From contig JACCIC010000038.1 of assembly GCA_018907035.1 (NCBI GenBank), positions 3,285,001 to 3,349,000 on the forward strand: 64,000 bases of DNA. Reading direction: 5' to 3'. A program made the position numbers and the translations under genes. The notes under the pieces are model-generated. The model had not been told where the DNA came from. It made no database searches and saw only the letters and a list, made by a program, of their open reading frames with translations. The stretch is from Sycobia sp. Sy_11 (Eukaryota > Arthropoda > Insecta > Hymenoptera > Epichrysomallidae). Shown one piece after another: positions 21,013 through 31,954 of the stretch; positions within the stretch are counted from its first letter, which is position 1, and each line of letters begins with the position of its first letter.

Positions 21013-23643
21013 TATATCTAGAAGGCGGGGGTAAAGAAGAAGAAGAGAGTGGCCGACCTCCCCTTTGCGCTTTGCCGCCCCCTTCCCACGACTCAAAATT
21101 TCCTCCGGCCGACAAGCAGCTTCGTCTTTTTCTACGGATGCCCTATCTCTCTTCCTCCCTTTCCCGTTCGCCTCGCGTCGAGCCCCCGTCCCGCACCCGA
21201 GAGATCGAGAAAGTCAGTGCTCATCTCACGAAGCGCGCGAGGATCGATGTGCGTCCACGTCAGAGAGGACTGCACCGCCCTTAGACTGCGTTTCTTCTCT
21301 ATAATATGGCGTCGTTATATATGTATATTCTATATATTATATATTGTACACTATAGCCATGCGTATATATTTCCGTGAAATTATTTTCTGCTGTGTTATT
21401 TAACTGGTATATATCGGGCTCTTCTGCTTGTATAACTACGCTTGGGATTCTTAGCACTAGATATACTGTAGAAGGTCTAAGGGTTTTTTTATGGGGGATC
21501 TATAACTTATATCTTGGAACGTGATAGGAATTACTTTCGATTTAACAGGCATTCTTATCGATAGACAGAGCTATAAATCTTGATTGACTGATTCATTAAA
21601 TTTCTATTTTATTTTTTTTCTTTCCTATCGACGTTTCTAATAGATTTATTATTAATTAATCATTTCCAACTCAATAACAGTCCTTTAAACGATTAAGAAA
21701 AATACAAGCAGTAACATTTTAATTTTACTTACAACTCCAATGAAACATTTTATTCGTGGTTTATAATAAAATCAGTTTCTAGCTGAGTCTTTAAAAACAA
21801 TATTTTAAAAACGCTCATTTTATATAGTAAAAGTTCAATTTTGTGATAATAGAATGGTAGAAAAATTGCCTATTACTTGTGTAATATTTTCATTGGATTT
21901 CGTCTATCAAATTTCTTGTTAATAATATAATCTTCAATGAAACGTACTATAAAAATCATGGTTAAAAATTTTCAGGAAATTCCAAAGTAAAGTCAAATTC
22001 TATTTAATATAGTACAGAGAATTCTTTAATCATGATCAACTACAACAATTATTATAATAGAAGTCATATTCTCATACCTATATTGCTTTAGATATATCAA
22101 AGCGAAAATCAAAGCGAGGTGAATGTGTGTAAGTGCAGTAATTATAATTAAGATAATATTGACTAGAATTTTTTTAAGCAAGTGATTGATTATTAGTGAG
22201 TCAATTATTGCACAGTCACATTTTTTGTGAGCCTTCTTTATATCTACAAATTAAATTTTTTGCTCTTTTCGAATCCAAGGTCGAGAGACTCCTATTAAAA
22301 AGCTTCAATGAATCTTCAAATAACTCCGTAGCTTTAGTCGTTAAAACCAGCTAATTAGTTCCTTTCTTCAAACACAACTTTTGCATTTAAGGTTTTTACA
22401 AAAACTTCATTCGATAAGAGCATTCAAAAGATTCCATATCCGTGCATTTCTCGAGTACAGTTAAATATCACATTATATATACATATACTTTATTTTTTTT
22501 AGTCATTGATATCTTTTCCATGCTGCGAATGCGAATTTTAAAAGAATAATAGTTATTTTATAAATCAATTCAATACTTTCTGCTGAAATTATTCATTAGA
22601 CTAAACATTTTTCTAATAATTAAAACTTAATCATAATAGACTTTTTTTAGAAATTATAAATAAAAGCATTTCATATATCCATAACATATATTCCCAATAT
22701 TCATTGAACGCAATGCATAATATACTAAAAACGAATATCGTATAAAATGAAAAAAATCGCAGTATGTCGGGAGATATATTACTTTTGTACACAAGTAAAG
22801 AAAAATTGTAGGCATCGTTATTATTTACGCATTTTAGTTCGTGCAAAAAGTGTCAAACAGATATTTTTGTATAAAAAATATTACAAATTAATTACATAAA
22901 GAAAGATTTTCTGACCTTCTACATAATCTAGTACAAGTTAATGTTTGCTCTATGCAGAATAATTCTTTTTTCAATAGTAACCGTAAAGTTCATTTTTACG
23001 GATTATTTTTCTATTGTAAAAGTAAAATTGATGAATTCATATCTTAAAAAACTAATGGAAAGTTAAAGCGGAAGACAATCCGTAAAAGGCTATTTGATGC
23101 TTATGTAATTATAAAATTAGCTTCGACGATATTTTTTCTTTTCGTTAAATTATTTTGAAGAATCATTTTTCATTCTTCAGGGAATACGCTAGCTTTTACG
23201 CAAGTTGTACAAAAATGGAATTTTACTGACCATAGGATGCAAATGAAAGCTTTAGACCGAATATAAGCTCCAATTTGAAGATGTTATTGTTAAGTACATT
23301 TCTTATGGTATGAATAGAGGTATTTCAATTTGAAAATTTAGAAAAAAAGTGGTGAAAAAGGGTGATGTTTATATATATATATAATATAATGTTATTATTA
23401 TTCCCATTGCCGTATTCGGCGTATACTCGCTAAATTGATAGGCGCAGGACGATTATGAGGTACCGACTAACCAATCGCAGGATATCAAGGTACAAGGATC
23501 CATGATGAGAATTGCAAATCATAATAAGTATTTATTGAACGCTCTTTAAATAGACGCAGGAAAGACAAGTTGTGCAGTCAGTCCATCGGACGAGAGAGGA
23601 AATTATATGTATGTAGAAGTTGGTAAATAATTATATACCTACA

Positions 23644-23646
<3 letters not shown>

Positions 23647-23691
<45 letters not shown>
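23647..23691. repeat. (TA)n microsatellite
   Basis: Perfect TA array of about 45 bases. Confidence 0.95.
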
Positions 23692-23694
<3 letters not shown>

Positions 23695-24210
23695 TATAAA
23701 ATTATACATATATACGTATACGCATCATAACCCTCGTCCACGTATAAATCTCTGTAGACCAACGTATGGTAGATTGACCGCTTAGCCACCTTGGAATTTC
23801 CCCGAACCAAGCTTTCGATGGTCTTCCCCATTCTAAGATGTAGCTCGACACGAGCGACGCTTCATCGATGCACATATAACTATAAGTATAATGTATATAT
23901 AAATGGGTAGGGCTCGCGAATTACCAGGACGCGCTCTATATAGAGGTGTAGGAAATCTATTCGCCTCAAGCACTTGGTCCCTCGGCTCTTGATTCCCGCC
24001 CTCTGCGATTTCATGTCCTTTTTAGTATCTTTCTCCTTATCTTGATATCCTGCGCTCTTCCGTCTCTGTTTTATTATTTATTGAGGCGAGACAAAGAGAT
24101 CGTGAGAAATGTTTTTTGCACTCGGTTTGGTAACTCGCAAAAAGTATCCATTGCTTGGCCATATAACGTTACGCAGGATCGTAATATTTGGATGATGAAA
24201 ATAAAAAAAG

Positions 24211-24212
<2 letters not shown>

Positions 24213-24260
<48 letters not shown>
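24213..24260. repeat. (AT)24 microsatellite
   Basis: Perfect AT array of 48 bases, followed by AATATAATATTA. Confidence 0.95.
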
Positions 24261-24266
<6 letters not shown>

Positions 24267-24426
24267 ATATTAAAAGCCAACATTTTAAAGATGTTCGGCT
24301 TCTTAAAAAGAATGATCAATGCATTCGAAATCGAAAGCAATTGATTAATCTGAAAGCTTGATGCAATATCAACATTGAATGGTGAAGTTAATTTCGTGCA
24401 GAGGCTGCATCTACATATGGGTATAC

Positions 24427-24617
24427 CGGGGATAAGATGCCGCCGCGTCGGCGGCGGCGAACCACCGGCGCCCGTCTCTGGCGATGCACCGGCCTGCGCA
24501 ATTTGTTCGACAATATCCGTAGCCAGCCCCCGTACATAGTCGGGTGCATCGTGACCTCTAACCCTCGGCACGGACACCGGCCATGCGGCTATAATATTGC
24601 AGCGACGCGCTTGCCGC
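24427..24617 (-). CDS. Candidate internal exon in a GC patch, unknown
   Basis: Seen: on the minus strand a pyrimidine-rich stretch (CTCTTCTCGCTCTCGACCGACAG) ends at 24618. It is followed by about 190 nt that stay open in one frame and include RGHDAPDYVRGLATDIVEQI and a Gly/Pro-rich segment. A possible donor, CCCCG then GTATAC, is at 24426, but it is weak. The plus strand is also open over the same block (24437-24697, Arg-rich start), a common effect of high GC. The helix-like DAPDYVRGLATDIVEQIAQAG is the reason for listing the minus strand. No family is recognised. Confidence 0.18.
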
Positions 24618-24773
24618 CTGTCGGTCGAGAGCGAGAAGAGGGGGAGCAGGATCGGATGCATAATAATGCTCTCGCACGTACACGGCAGGCGGAATAAATC
24701 TGCGATGTGACTATGAGGGAGAAAGAGAGAAAAGCGTAAGAGAATGAAACTACCACCGCGACCCCCTCCTCGC

Positions 24774-24776
<3 letters not shown>

Positions 24777-24866
<90 letters not shown>
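24777..24866. repeat. (CT)22-(AC)4-(AG)19 inverted-repeat microsatellite
   Basis: A 44-base CT array (24777-24820) is separated by ACACACAC (24821-24828) from a 38-base AG array (24829-24866). The arms are exact reverse complements, so one strand can fold into a hairpin with a 38-bp perfect stem and a small loop. Confidence 0.95.
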
Positions 24867-24870
<4 letters not shown>

Positions 24871-25031
24871 GCACATTATATCTCTGTCTTCTGCTCTTGC
24901 GATCACGATTCTGTATAGTGCGCGTCCGAGCAGTTCTCAATGCTGCACGATTTCACGATGCAAAAGCAGAGGGGAAGAGCGTTATTAGGAGTAGGAAGCG
25001 CCTTCTTGACAAATGGCGTCGCTTTCATTGT

Positions 25032-25035
<4 letters not shown>

Positions 25036-25072
<37 letters not shown>
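25036..25072. repeat. (CT)18 microsatellite
   Basis: Perfect CT array 170 bp after the inverted CT/AG array. Confidence 0.95.
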
Positions 25073-25075
<3 letters not shown>

Positions 25076-25285
25076 CTGTGTTTCTTGGACCCCCGGGTCC
25101 TGCGGTCGTCCTCGTGCAACTGCGGGCCTGCTCGTAAATCTATCGAAGGATGTGCCTATCGAAAGAGAAAGAGAGATAGAGTGAGAGGGGGAAGGGGGAG
25201 CGAGAGAGAAAGAATCCTCGAGAAAGAGAGCAAGAACCAACATCTCCGTTCTATAACTTCCTCTTCTTTCCTACAACATGTTTTT

Positions 25286-25498
25286 TTATCTTTCCTTCTT
25301 CTTCTTCTTCTTCTTCTTGTCGGTTTCTCCGCCTGACTGATTGGTCACGGATTCGTCAGTCGAAAATCTGAAACGTGAGAAAAGCTTCGAACTGCCAGCG
25401 ACTATACTGTGTGATCGACGGCTAAGGGGAGTTGGTACATGGGGTATTGTAACACCCTGTGCAAATATACGATATCTCTTTGATGAATGTCCACCCAT
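25286..25498 (-). CDS. Candidate small ORF with N-myristoylation-like start and lysine tail
   Basis: Seen: a minus-strand frame of 70 codons starting with ATG in a favourable context (AACA before, G after). It begins MGGHSSKRYR, which fits the N-myristoylation pattern Gly2 with Ser6 and a basic residue 7. It ends GGETD followed by seven lysines and ER. The lysines are encoded by the (CTT)8 array at 25295-25318. An internal acceptor-like CTTTTCTCACGTTTCAG ends at 25368, so the last 25 codons could instead be a 3' coding exon (25286-25367). Known: myristoylated proteins share that N-terminal pattern, but it is short and arises by chance. No homologue is recognised. Confidence 0.22.
   Translation of the reverse strand: MGGHSSKRYRIFAQGVTIPHVPTPLSRRSHSIVAGSSKLFSRFRFSTDESVTNQSGGETDKKKKKKKKER
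25295..25318. repeat. (CTT)8 microsatellite
   Basis: Eight CTT units; antisense it encodes the poly-lysine tail of the minus frame at 25286-25498. Confidence 0.95.
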
Positions 25499-25594
25499 TG
25501 TTCTGATTATTTATATTATACGCACTTTGATTTTTTTTTTTAGATTTGATCGTTATTATAAAAATTTTTCACGCATCCTATATATAATACATAA

Positions 25595-25596
<2 letters not shown>

Positions 25597-25627
<31 letters not shown>
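25597..25627. repeat. (AC)15 microsatellite
   Basis: AC array followed by ATAGGCGAATGCATGCG. Confidence 0.95.
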
Positions 25628-25630
<3 letters not shown>

Positions 25631-25639
25631 GCGAATGCA

Positions 25640-25906
25640 TGCGTATAGAGTTTTGGATATATGCGAATAACCGACCTTGACAAATTGCCCAAAAATATAT
25701 TGGAAAAATTGGGCGATTTATTTGGAGGGTAAAATAGAAAAGAAGGGAGACATTTCGTCGTCGTATATAAATGCCCGTTATTGTTACCGCTCTTTTGGTT
25801 GTATCTGAATGCTCGATTGGATAGAACGGCACAACCATGCATACAAATTCGTTAGATAAAACTCATTGATGAATAGGTATTTCTACAGTTTTTTTTCTTC
25901 AAATAC

Positions 25907-25963
<57 letters not shown>

Positions 25964-26155
25964 TAAAATTATTACTAACTATATCAACGATTAACATTCT
26001 ATTAAATAATTAAATTAAATTAAATTAAAGACGAATACTGAAACGTGAAATTTATCTGAATTTTAAAGGATCTCAAATCATAAACACGCATATTTCTTCA
26101 AATTAATCTAAATACATTTTCTATTAATAGAGTTCTTTAATCAGAAACTCGACCA
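25640..26155. other. AT-rich stretch
   Basis: Holds the TA array at 25913 and an (AAATT)n-like run near 26011-26031. Minus frames at 25540-25842 derive partly from the AC array. No gene seen. Confidence 0.5.
25913..25957. repeat. (TA)n microsatellite
   Basis: Perfect TA array of about 45 bases. Confidence 0.95.
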
Positions 26156-26159
26156 ATCA

Positions 26160-26830
26160 GCCTCGGTTTATCTCGGGCTCACTGTGCAGAAATTCCCTCC
26201 GCGTCCCCCCGTAACCCTCCAATCCTCGCGCGCGCCCGCGCGGAGGACCGGCTGCCGCTCGGCAAGATGGCCGCTGAAAAGAGCCCGCGACAAACTCGGC
26301 ACGTACACGCACGCGCGCACTCGCAGTAGGAGATAATGTCCGAGATACCTGGATCGCCGTGCGCGCAGGGGCCCGCATAAATCACTCTTTCCGCTCGGAC
26401 TCCGAGCGCGTCCACGTCGCCTCGATGCCGCGCGCGCGTTCGCGTTCAACAGCGCGTCCTGTCCATATGATACCGCGGCTCGCGTTCGCGCGCTTCTATA
26501 TACGCGCGCGTAATAGCCGCGACCGCGCGCCAATGAAAAACGGAGTGCGTGTATAAGGAACGCCGGGGACGTCCGCGATGCGCCCCGGGAATGAGATGTT
26601 TTCTGCCGGAATTTCGCGCGCGGGGGCCGTGAATTCTCGGCGAGGGGGGGGGGTGAAGGCGCTATACTCCTCGGATGCTCGGAGATCCTCTTTTTCGACA
26701 CCGGGGTGAGACAGCAGCGAGGGTAGCAAGGGAAGAACTTTTTGCCTCGCGTCTGGCCCCCTGACTCCCGCTGCCTACGAGGTCTATTACGTTCATATAT
26801 GCTAAATATTTCGCAACGGTCGTGGAGCAT
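26160..26830. other. CpG-dense island with YY1/Pho-like site
   Basis: CG-dense throughout, with a G-run near 26645. AAGATGGCCGC at 26264-26274 matches the YY1/Pho core (ATGGC with AAG before). Overlapping frames on both strands (26157-26830 minus, 26359-26556 plus) are Arg/Ala-rich artefacts. Confidence 0.45.
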
Positions 26831-26861
26831 GGAACGTGACGAGATTTTCTTTTTTTTCTAG

Positions 26862-26933
26862 ATAAATCTGTATAAATTAGCTTACCAACAAAGTATCGAT
26901 GGATATCGAAATTTGACTTTTCTTCGGGCGTAA
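26862..26933 (+). CDS. Possible short terminal exon after strong acceptor
   Basis: Seen: GATTTTCTTTTTTTTCTAG ends at 26861. It is followed by 23 open codons (INLYKLAYQQSIDGYRNLTF and three more) and a TAA. It lies just downstream of the 26.2-26.8 kb CpG island. The acceptor is near-perfect but the frame is short, and T-rich runs ending in AG are frequent in this AT-rich DNA. Confidence 0.12.
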   Translation: MNLYKLAYQQSIDGYRNLTFLRA

Positions 26934-27762
26934 TACAACAAATTCTGACGCTATGTTACATTTGCATAACTCTTTTGAACACGGTTGCCATCATTGGCTT
27001 AAATTTAAAATTGACCGTTGAATATACAATTTTCATTCTTTTCATCAAGAATCCGTAAGCATTGATCTTCCCACGAATATTTTTATCGTGTTCGAAAAAA
27101 ATTTATTCGTTTCTAAAATTATTCACTATTTATCGTTTATGATTCATTTAACGATTTATACCTGAGTGAAAATGATGTCCCTCGGCTTACAAAATAATTT
27201 TATTTCTTGAATAAAGTTCGTTAATTCAATTGAGCTACTCTCCGCGATTTGCTTCAAACGCCCCCCAGTCACTGCTCTGTATATAGTTTCTTGCAAAAGC
27301 GACACTAAGAAACAAAAAGAACAACTAAGATTACCACGTGCCTCCGACTTCTCGAGTCGGAGAATGTCTCTCGTACGTCTATAGTCTTTAAAGCTATACA
27401 GTTTTTAAATCTCTTTTACTATTTGTAATTCTCCCTGTCTCTTTCTCTTTCCCTCTCCCTCTCTCTGTATTTCGCTTTTTTCCGTATTTCCGTCTCTGTT
27501 TCTCTTTCAGTTTCTCGCAGTCACCCTCGATATTTATGTCGCAATCTATGGGAGCAAGGAGAGGGGAATTCCACGCTTTCGGTGACGAACCAGAGGAGAC
27601 GCTCAGGGAGGAAGAGTAAAGAACTGAGAGATAGAAAACTAGAGACGGGCGATACAAATGAAAAAAAATAGATACTACGAGCGTTGCAAATTGTATGCAA
27701 CATCGTTGAAGATTTAAAAAGTTTTTAAAACAAGTTCTAGAGACACGTACCAGCGATTTATA

Positions 27763-27764
<2 letters not shown>

Positions 27765-27797
<33 letters not shown>
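27765..27797. repeat. (AC)16 microsatellite with CG-variant tail
   Basis: AC array followed by TACACACATGCGCGCACGCA. Confidence 0.95.
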
Positions 27798-27802
<5 letters not shown>

Positions 27803-28047
27803 ACATGCGCGCACGCATTTTTACTTGATAGATACAATTGTCAACGATGAATATAAATTTCAAAAACCACTCTATAGTTCGATAGTGTATATATATATAT
27901 ATAGTAAATCTATGGAGATCGGGATTACACGTGTGCGTATATATAAGGATCTTGCCCATCCTAGGTACAGTAATAAGGGCAGAGGCGAGGGACCGGAGGT
28001 TCATTGAGATGAAGGAGATAAGATTGGTTGAGTGGAAAAAAAGAAGT

Positions 28048-28050
<3 letters not shown>

Positions 28051-28097
<47 letters not shown>
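28051..28097. repeat. (AG)23 microsatellite
   Basis: Perfect AG array of 47 bases. Confidence 0.95.
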
Positions 28098-28099
<2 letters not shown>

Positions 28100-28789
28100 A
28101 ACCTCCTTGGAACATTTCCAGCCAGTCTATATGGGCAGCTTTAGAATAGGACGCCCAACTATGCGGAGCGTCGTAACTCTAACCTTTAACATATCTTCTA
28201 CTGCCCATATGGAAATAAATAGTAGTTTCGCTCGCGCTCCCCTTATTCTTTACTATGCAATTACAAAGACAATTTCTATACGATAAATTTGAGTGGCGAA
28301 TGTTATGAACGCTGCGCATGACCATAATTTCATAATTCCATAATTTTTTTAACAAAAAGATATTTGCACGAATTATCATTCCGGAATAAATACAACGAAA
28401 TTCCAGTAAGTTCCATATGGATGCAATGTACATTACGCATTAACATGGATTCTTTACTTTATTGGCAATGTACTACTTCACTCAGATTCCTTAAAGATAA
28501 TAATTAACCGAATTAAACTTCAAACATGTACGTGTCAAAGCGCATGTATGTAAACAGTAAAGTTATATGTTTACTGCTTCGTGCTATCTTATGGTAATTT
28601 CCATTTTTTTTAAAAATCCGAATATTCCAATATCACAGAATTTCGTCCGATTTACCGGTTTTACTGGTTTCTAAAACAAAAGGTACATAGCGCGTATGTA
28701 AGCTTAAAGTTCCGTTAATATTTCAATTATTTAAATTACTTTTCCAAGTAATCAGTATGAGATCCAGTCATTAATAATTCACCGCTTGT

Positions 28790-29060
28790 AACTCATTATG
28801 ACGAGGGAGAACGACAGAATGGTCAGCTCTCTGTGTAGCATTTCAGATCGGAGGTTATATTGCGCGCGATTCTATATGAAGGCCTCCTCCGCCATCCGAC
28901 GCCCGGTAGCCCCAGCTGCGGAGAAATTTACGCGACAGGCCGATACATAATAAGCGCTCGGCTACCTCTCATTACTGTCCCGGATTATTCTTCTTCTCTC
29001 GGACGTGTGCGGGCAGAGGTGAAGGTTGCGAGGTAGAAATAGTCAGCCAGTAATCATTCT
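28790..29060. other. Moderately GC-rich non-repetitive block
   Basis: About 270 bases of balanced, non-repetitive sequence (pyrimidine-rich TTCTTCTTCTC near 28990) within AT-rich DNA. No convincing frame. A candidate conserved non-coding element; this is inference from composition only. Confidence 0.25.
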
Positions 29061-29645
29061 GAGCCAGCAATGATGGTAAAACTGTGTATAATAAATACGT
29101 GTGCACTGTGCATACTGTATATGCGCCTCTATGTAACGACTTATAACGATGAAAATATTTTTGACTTTTATTTTCGCCTTTTTTCTTGCCTTTATGATTC
29201 CTTTACCGAAATGACAAATACCTATACGGGTACTTTAGATGCGTTATCGCCTACTGCACACCGTGCCGCTTTTGGGTAAAAAGTTTTCTGTATATCTGAC
29301 ATAAATTTGAGCGATCGGTTAGAAAATGTTCGGAAGCTATAGTACAGCATAAACAACTACAGTTTTATGTAATACATCACTTGTATAATGTAAACACGTA
29401 TCTACCTAAAGAATAATTTATTGCGCACATTTTTAATATTAATAAACACACTGCATTCTTATTTGGTAATTTTGGATTTTTTAGAGGTTAGTTCTGTTTA
29501 CATTCATATATACACGCGCGTGCGCAATAGTTAGTAAAATATATGCATGGGTGTAGAAGATGATGCTCCCCTGTGTTAACGGACTCTACAATTCCTTTAT
29601 TATACAAGAAGCTGTTTTGAACACATAGACACTTGACAAAGACGG

Positions 29646-29981
29646 ATGAAAGTCATCGTAAAATTATTGAAATTTCAGTATAGGAAATGGAAAATGGATG
29701 GTAAGCATACTATATTATCAGAATTAGTCAAGAAATTTTTAAAAATATTTATAGTTACTAACTTATTTGCTATATTTCGTTGTAAAATGTTAGTTGGAAA
29801 AAGACAATATTTTGAATTTTTGCATCCATTGCTTTTTTTTAATTTAATTAACGTCCTTGTATTTATACTTCAAAATACCGATGCTAATCAACGACGGTGC
29901 ATCCATATTTATGACCATGAAATATATAGAAACTTTCTTAACATCATAGATTTTTCATTTGAAAACTATCTTGGAAATTGA
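29646..29981 (+). CDS. Long AT-rich open frame, unknown
   Basis: Seen: an ATG-initiated frame of 111 codons in strongly AT-rich DNA, where about one codon in twelve should be a stop. The product is Lys/Phe/Ile/Asn-rich, with a hydrophobic stretch near residues 67-81 and a more polar end (TDANQRRCIHIYDHEIYRNF). No family is recognised. By my rough arithmetic one such frame is not surprising in 64 kb, so it may be random. Confidence 0.13.
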   Translation: MKVIVKLLKFQYRKWKMDGKHTILSELVKKFLKIFIVTNLFAIFRCKMLVGKRQYFEFLHPLLFFNLINVLVFILQNTDANQRRCIHIYDHEIYRNFLNIIDFSFENYLGN

Positions 29982-30427
29982 GTTTAAAGTAAAAAGTGTA
30001 TTTGCCGATTCAACGATAAGCCCACTAGGCGGATAAAATATCATTAGATCCAACGCAGACAATAACTTTACTACACATTTATTCAAATTGAATTAATTCT
30101 AAATCAGCATCCTCGTCGTTATTTTCGATTAATGGACGAAATCTATTAAGTTGCAATTCTAAAGAATATATTATATTTGATTATTTATATTTTATTTACA
30201 CTACTTTATTCAAGTACATGTGAATAAAATTTGCGTTTTTTTCCATTTCGAACCACAGATTGCAAGTAGAACTGCTGCCAAAATATATTAAAGAAAAAAA
30301 ATTTCTTTGTAACATACTGCCCTTTGGAATTGGCCATTGAAGAATATTACACATTTTTTCTTTTTATTCGTGAGTTCCGATATATTTTCTCTAAATCTCC
30401 CCGGTCCTGGTTGTCATTTTTTCATAC

Positions 30428-30454
<27 letters not shown>
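30428..30454. repeat. (TA)13 microsatellite
   Basis: Short perfect TA array. Confidence 0.9.
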
Positions 30455-30459
<5 letters not shown>

Positions 30460-30709
30460 GGACATATTCCGCTGTTATTAAATTCCCAGTAAAAATTCTA
30501 ATTCCTGAATTTCAAGCTATAAATTTAATTTGTATTCGTATAGATAAAATTCGTGATATCTTTTACTTGAAACGCGTCTTCACGAATGAGTATATGCTTG
30601 TGTAATCCATCGAGAAATGCGACGATCATTTCGAAACAGCGGATTGAAAACTTATAAGATTTATATACAATTTTCGCAGCTTCAATTAAGTGCGTTTATA
30701 TATACGTGC

Positions 30710-30711
<2 letters not shown>

Positions 30712-30740
<29 letters not shown>
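30712..30740. repeat. (TA)14 microsatellite
   Basis: Short TA array preceded by ACGTGCGTG. Confidence 0.9.
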
Positions 30741-30744
<4 letters not shown>

Positions 30745-30830
30745 TAGATGTGTATTTTATATAGTTACTCCTCGGTCGCTTCAAGTTTGGAATGACACAC
30801 ACTCGGCGGCGTGATGTACGAGAAAATTAT

Positions 30831-31700
30831 TTTAATGGAATAAAATAATGTCGCGCTCTTTATCATAGTTAATAAGTTGCATTCAACTAACTTAAGCTCG
30901 ACCCCTTCTGTGATTTATATATGCCGGCGTTTTCACCATCAATTAACAGCCTTTTTACTCGACCCAACTTCGGAGCCGCGCTATATGAGCGCGCTCCACG
31001 CGCGTGAGAAGCGCATCAGTCGCATTACGCATCTAGATATAACCTCTGTGTGCCTTTCCTCTCGCTCACGCGAAAGAAAATGTAGTACATGCCCCGCAAG
31101 AAATTATCGCGGCATACTCCGGACTTGGCGGATGATCCGCCCGAGGGCGTCTGAGTTACTGTCATCGGACGGTTGGTATGGAGCACGCCGAAAATCAGCC
31201 TTCGAGGTAAAGAGGATATATATATATAATATACATATACAGAGAGAGAAGAAAGAATGATTATTCCTTACGGAGTAGAAACGATCCGTGGCAAGGCTCC
31301 GTCAATAACCGTAAATTAGACTGAGACACCACCGAGAGAAATAAAGGGTAGGATAGCGGAGGGAGGGGGTAGGTAGGCGCGACTTGAAATTTATGTGCTT
31401 TTCGGGGCTACGGACGCCGACAACTGTCGTTCCTCATCCGAGCGGTAGGGCCCGCGCTGTGCCAGGATAATTTTTGAGGAAGGGAAAGCGCGCCATGAGC
31501 TGCGGACTTTCCCCTCCCGGAGCCATCGCGCGGACACATTTCTTTACTTCCCTTGCAAATGATCGAGTAAGCCATATATAATCACGAGAACGCGACGCGG
31601 ATCGGCAAGGAGAAAAGGCAATAGGCACTATCGACGTTCTCGTCAATATTATCTTATTCTAACGTCGAGCGAATGCAAAGTTCTGCCCCGATCGATCAAC
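30831..31700. other. Intermediate-composition block
   Basis: Moderately GC-rich. A plus frame at 30877-31260 and a minus frame at 31434-31646 have no supporting signals. No gene assigned. Confidence 0.4.
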
Positions 31701-31904
31701 CCTCTCCCCGTATGACTACTCGCCGTCCGTGCGTAGGGAAAGTTTTTTCACCGCTTAATTATACTCATTTCTATCATACGATAGATTTAATGCTCTGTCT
31801 TTATATTGCATGTATATGGATTTCTTATTTTCCGCAATTACCCGATGCTGACGAAATAATTTCCTCGTAAAATCTATTGATATATATATATTTACACACT
31901 CTCA

Positions 31905-31909
<5 letters not shown>

Positions 31910-31951
<42 letters not shown>
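31910..31951. repeat. (CA)20 microsatellite
   Basis: Perfect CA array preceded by ACACTCTCACACCTC. Confidence 0.95.

Positions 31952-31954
<3 letters not shown>

Larger units (their letters stand above)
20570..21310. promoter_or_regulatory. CpG island with GCCAT and GAGA arrays (PRE-like composition)
   Basis: Seen: two GCCAT cores (20892-20896 and 20931-20935) flank a (CGTT)n run, followed by GAGAG clusters to 21012. Known: Drosophila Polycomb response elements combine Pho sites (GCCAT) with GAGA repeats. Inference only; the motifs are short. Overlapping Arg/Ser-rich frames on both strands are artefacts. Confidence 0.3.
21311..24420. other. AT-rich desert
   Basis: Three kilobases without a plausible frame. 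Contains TA arrays at 23647 and 24213. The segment 23.7-24.1 kb is more GC-rich with no gene seen. Confidence 0.55.
26934..28790. other. AT-rich stretch
   Basis: Holds the CTCCGACT hairpin at 27342-27362, a pyrimidine-rich block near 27430-27540, the AC array at 27765 and GA array at 28051. Frames crossing the arrays are artefacts. Confidence 0.45.
29061..30830. other. AT-rich stretch
   Basis: Holds the 111-codon frame at 29646-29981 and TA arrays at 30428 and 30712. Nothing else recognised. Confidence 0.45.

Noticed and set aside
24074..24940. 288-codon minus-strand frame taken as one gene
   Set aside because: It joins IYIYIY from a TA array, LSLSLS and RERERE from the inverted CT/AG array. 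Only the GC patch in the middle was kept as a weak exon candidate.
27155..27185. Minus-strand CACTCAG|GTATAAATC as a third ratchet site
   Set aside because: GTATAA is a poor donor; kept out although the acceptor half is acceptable.
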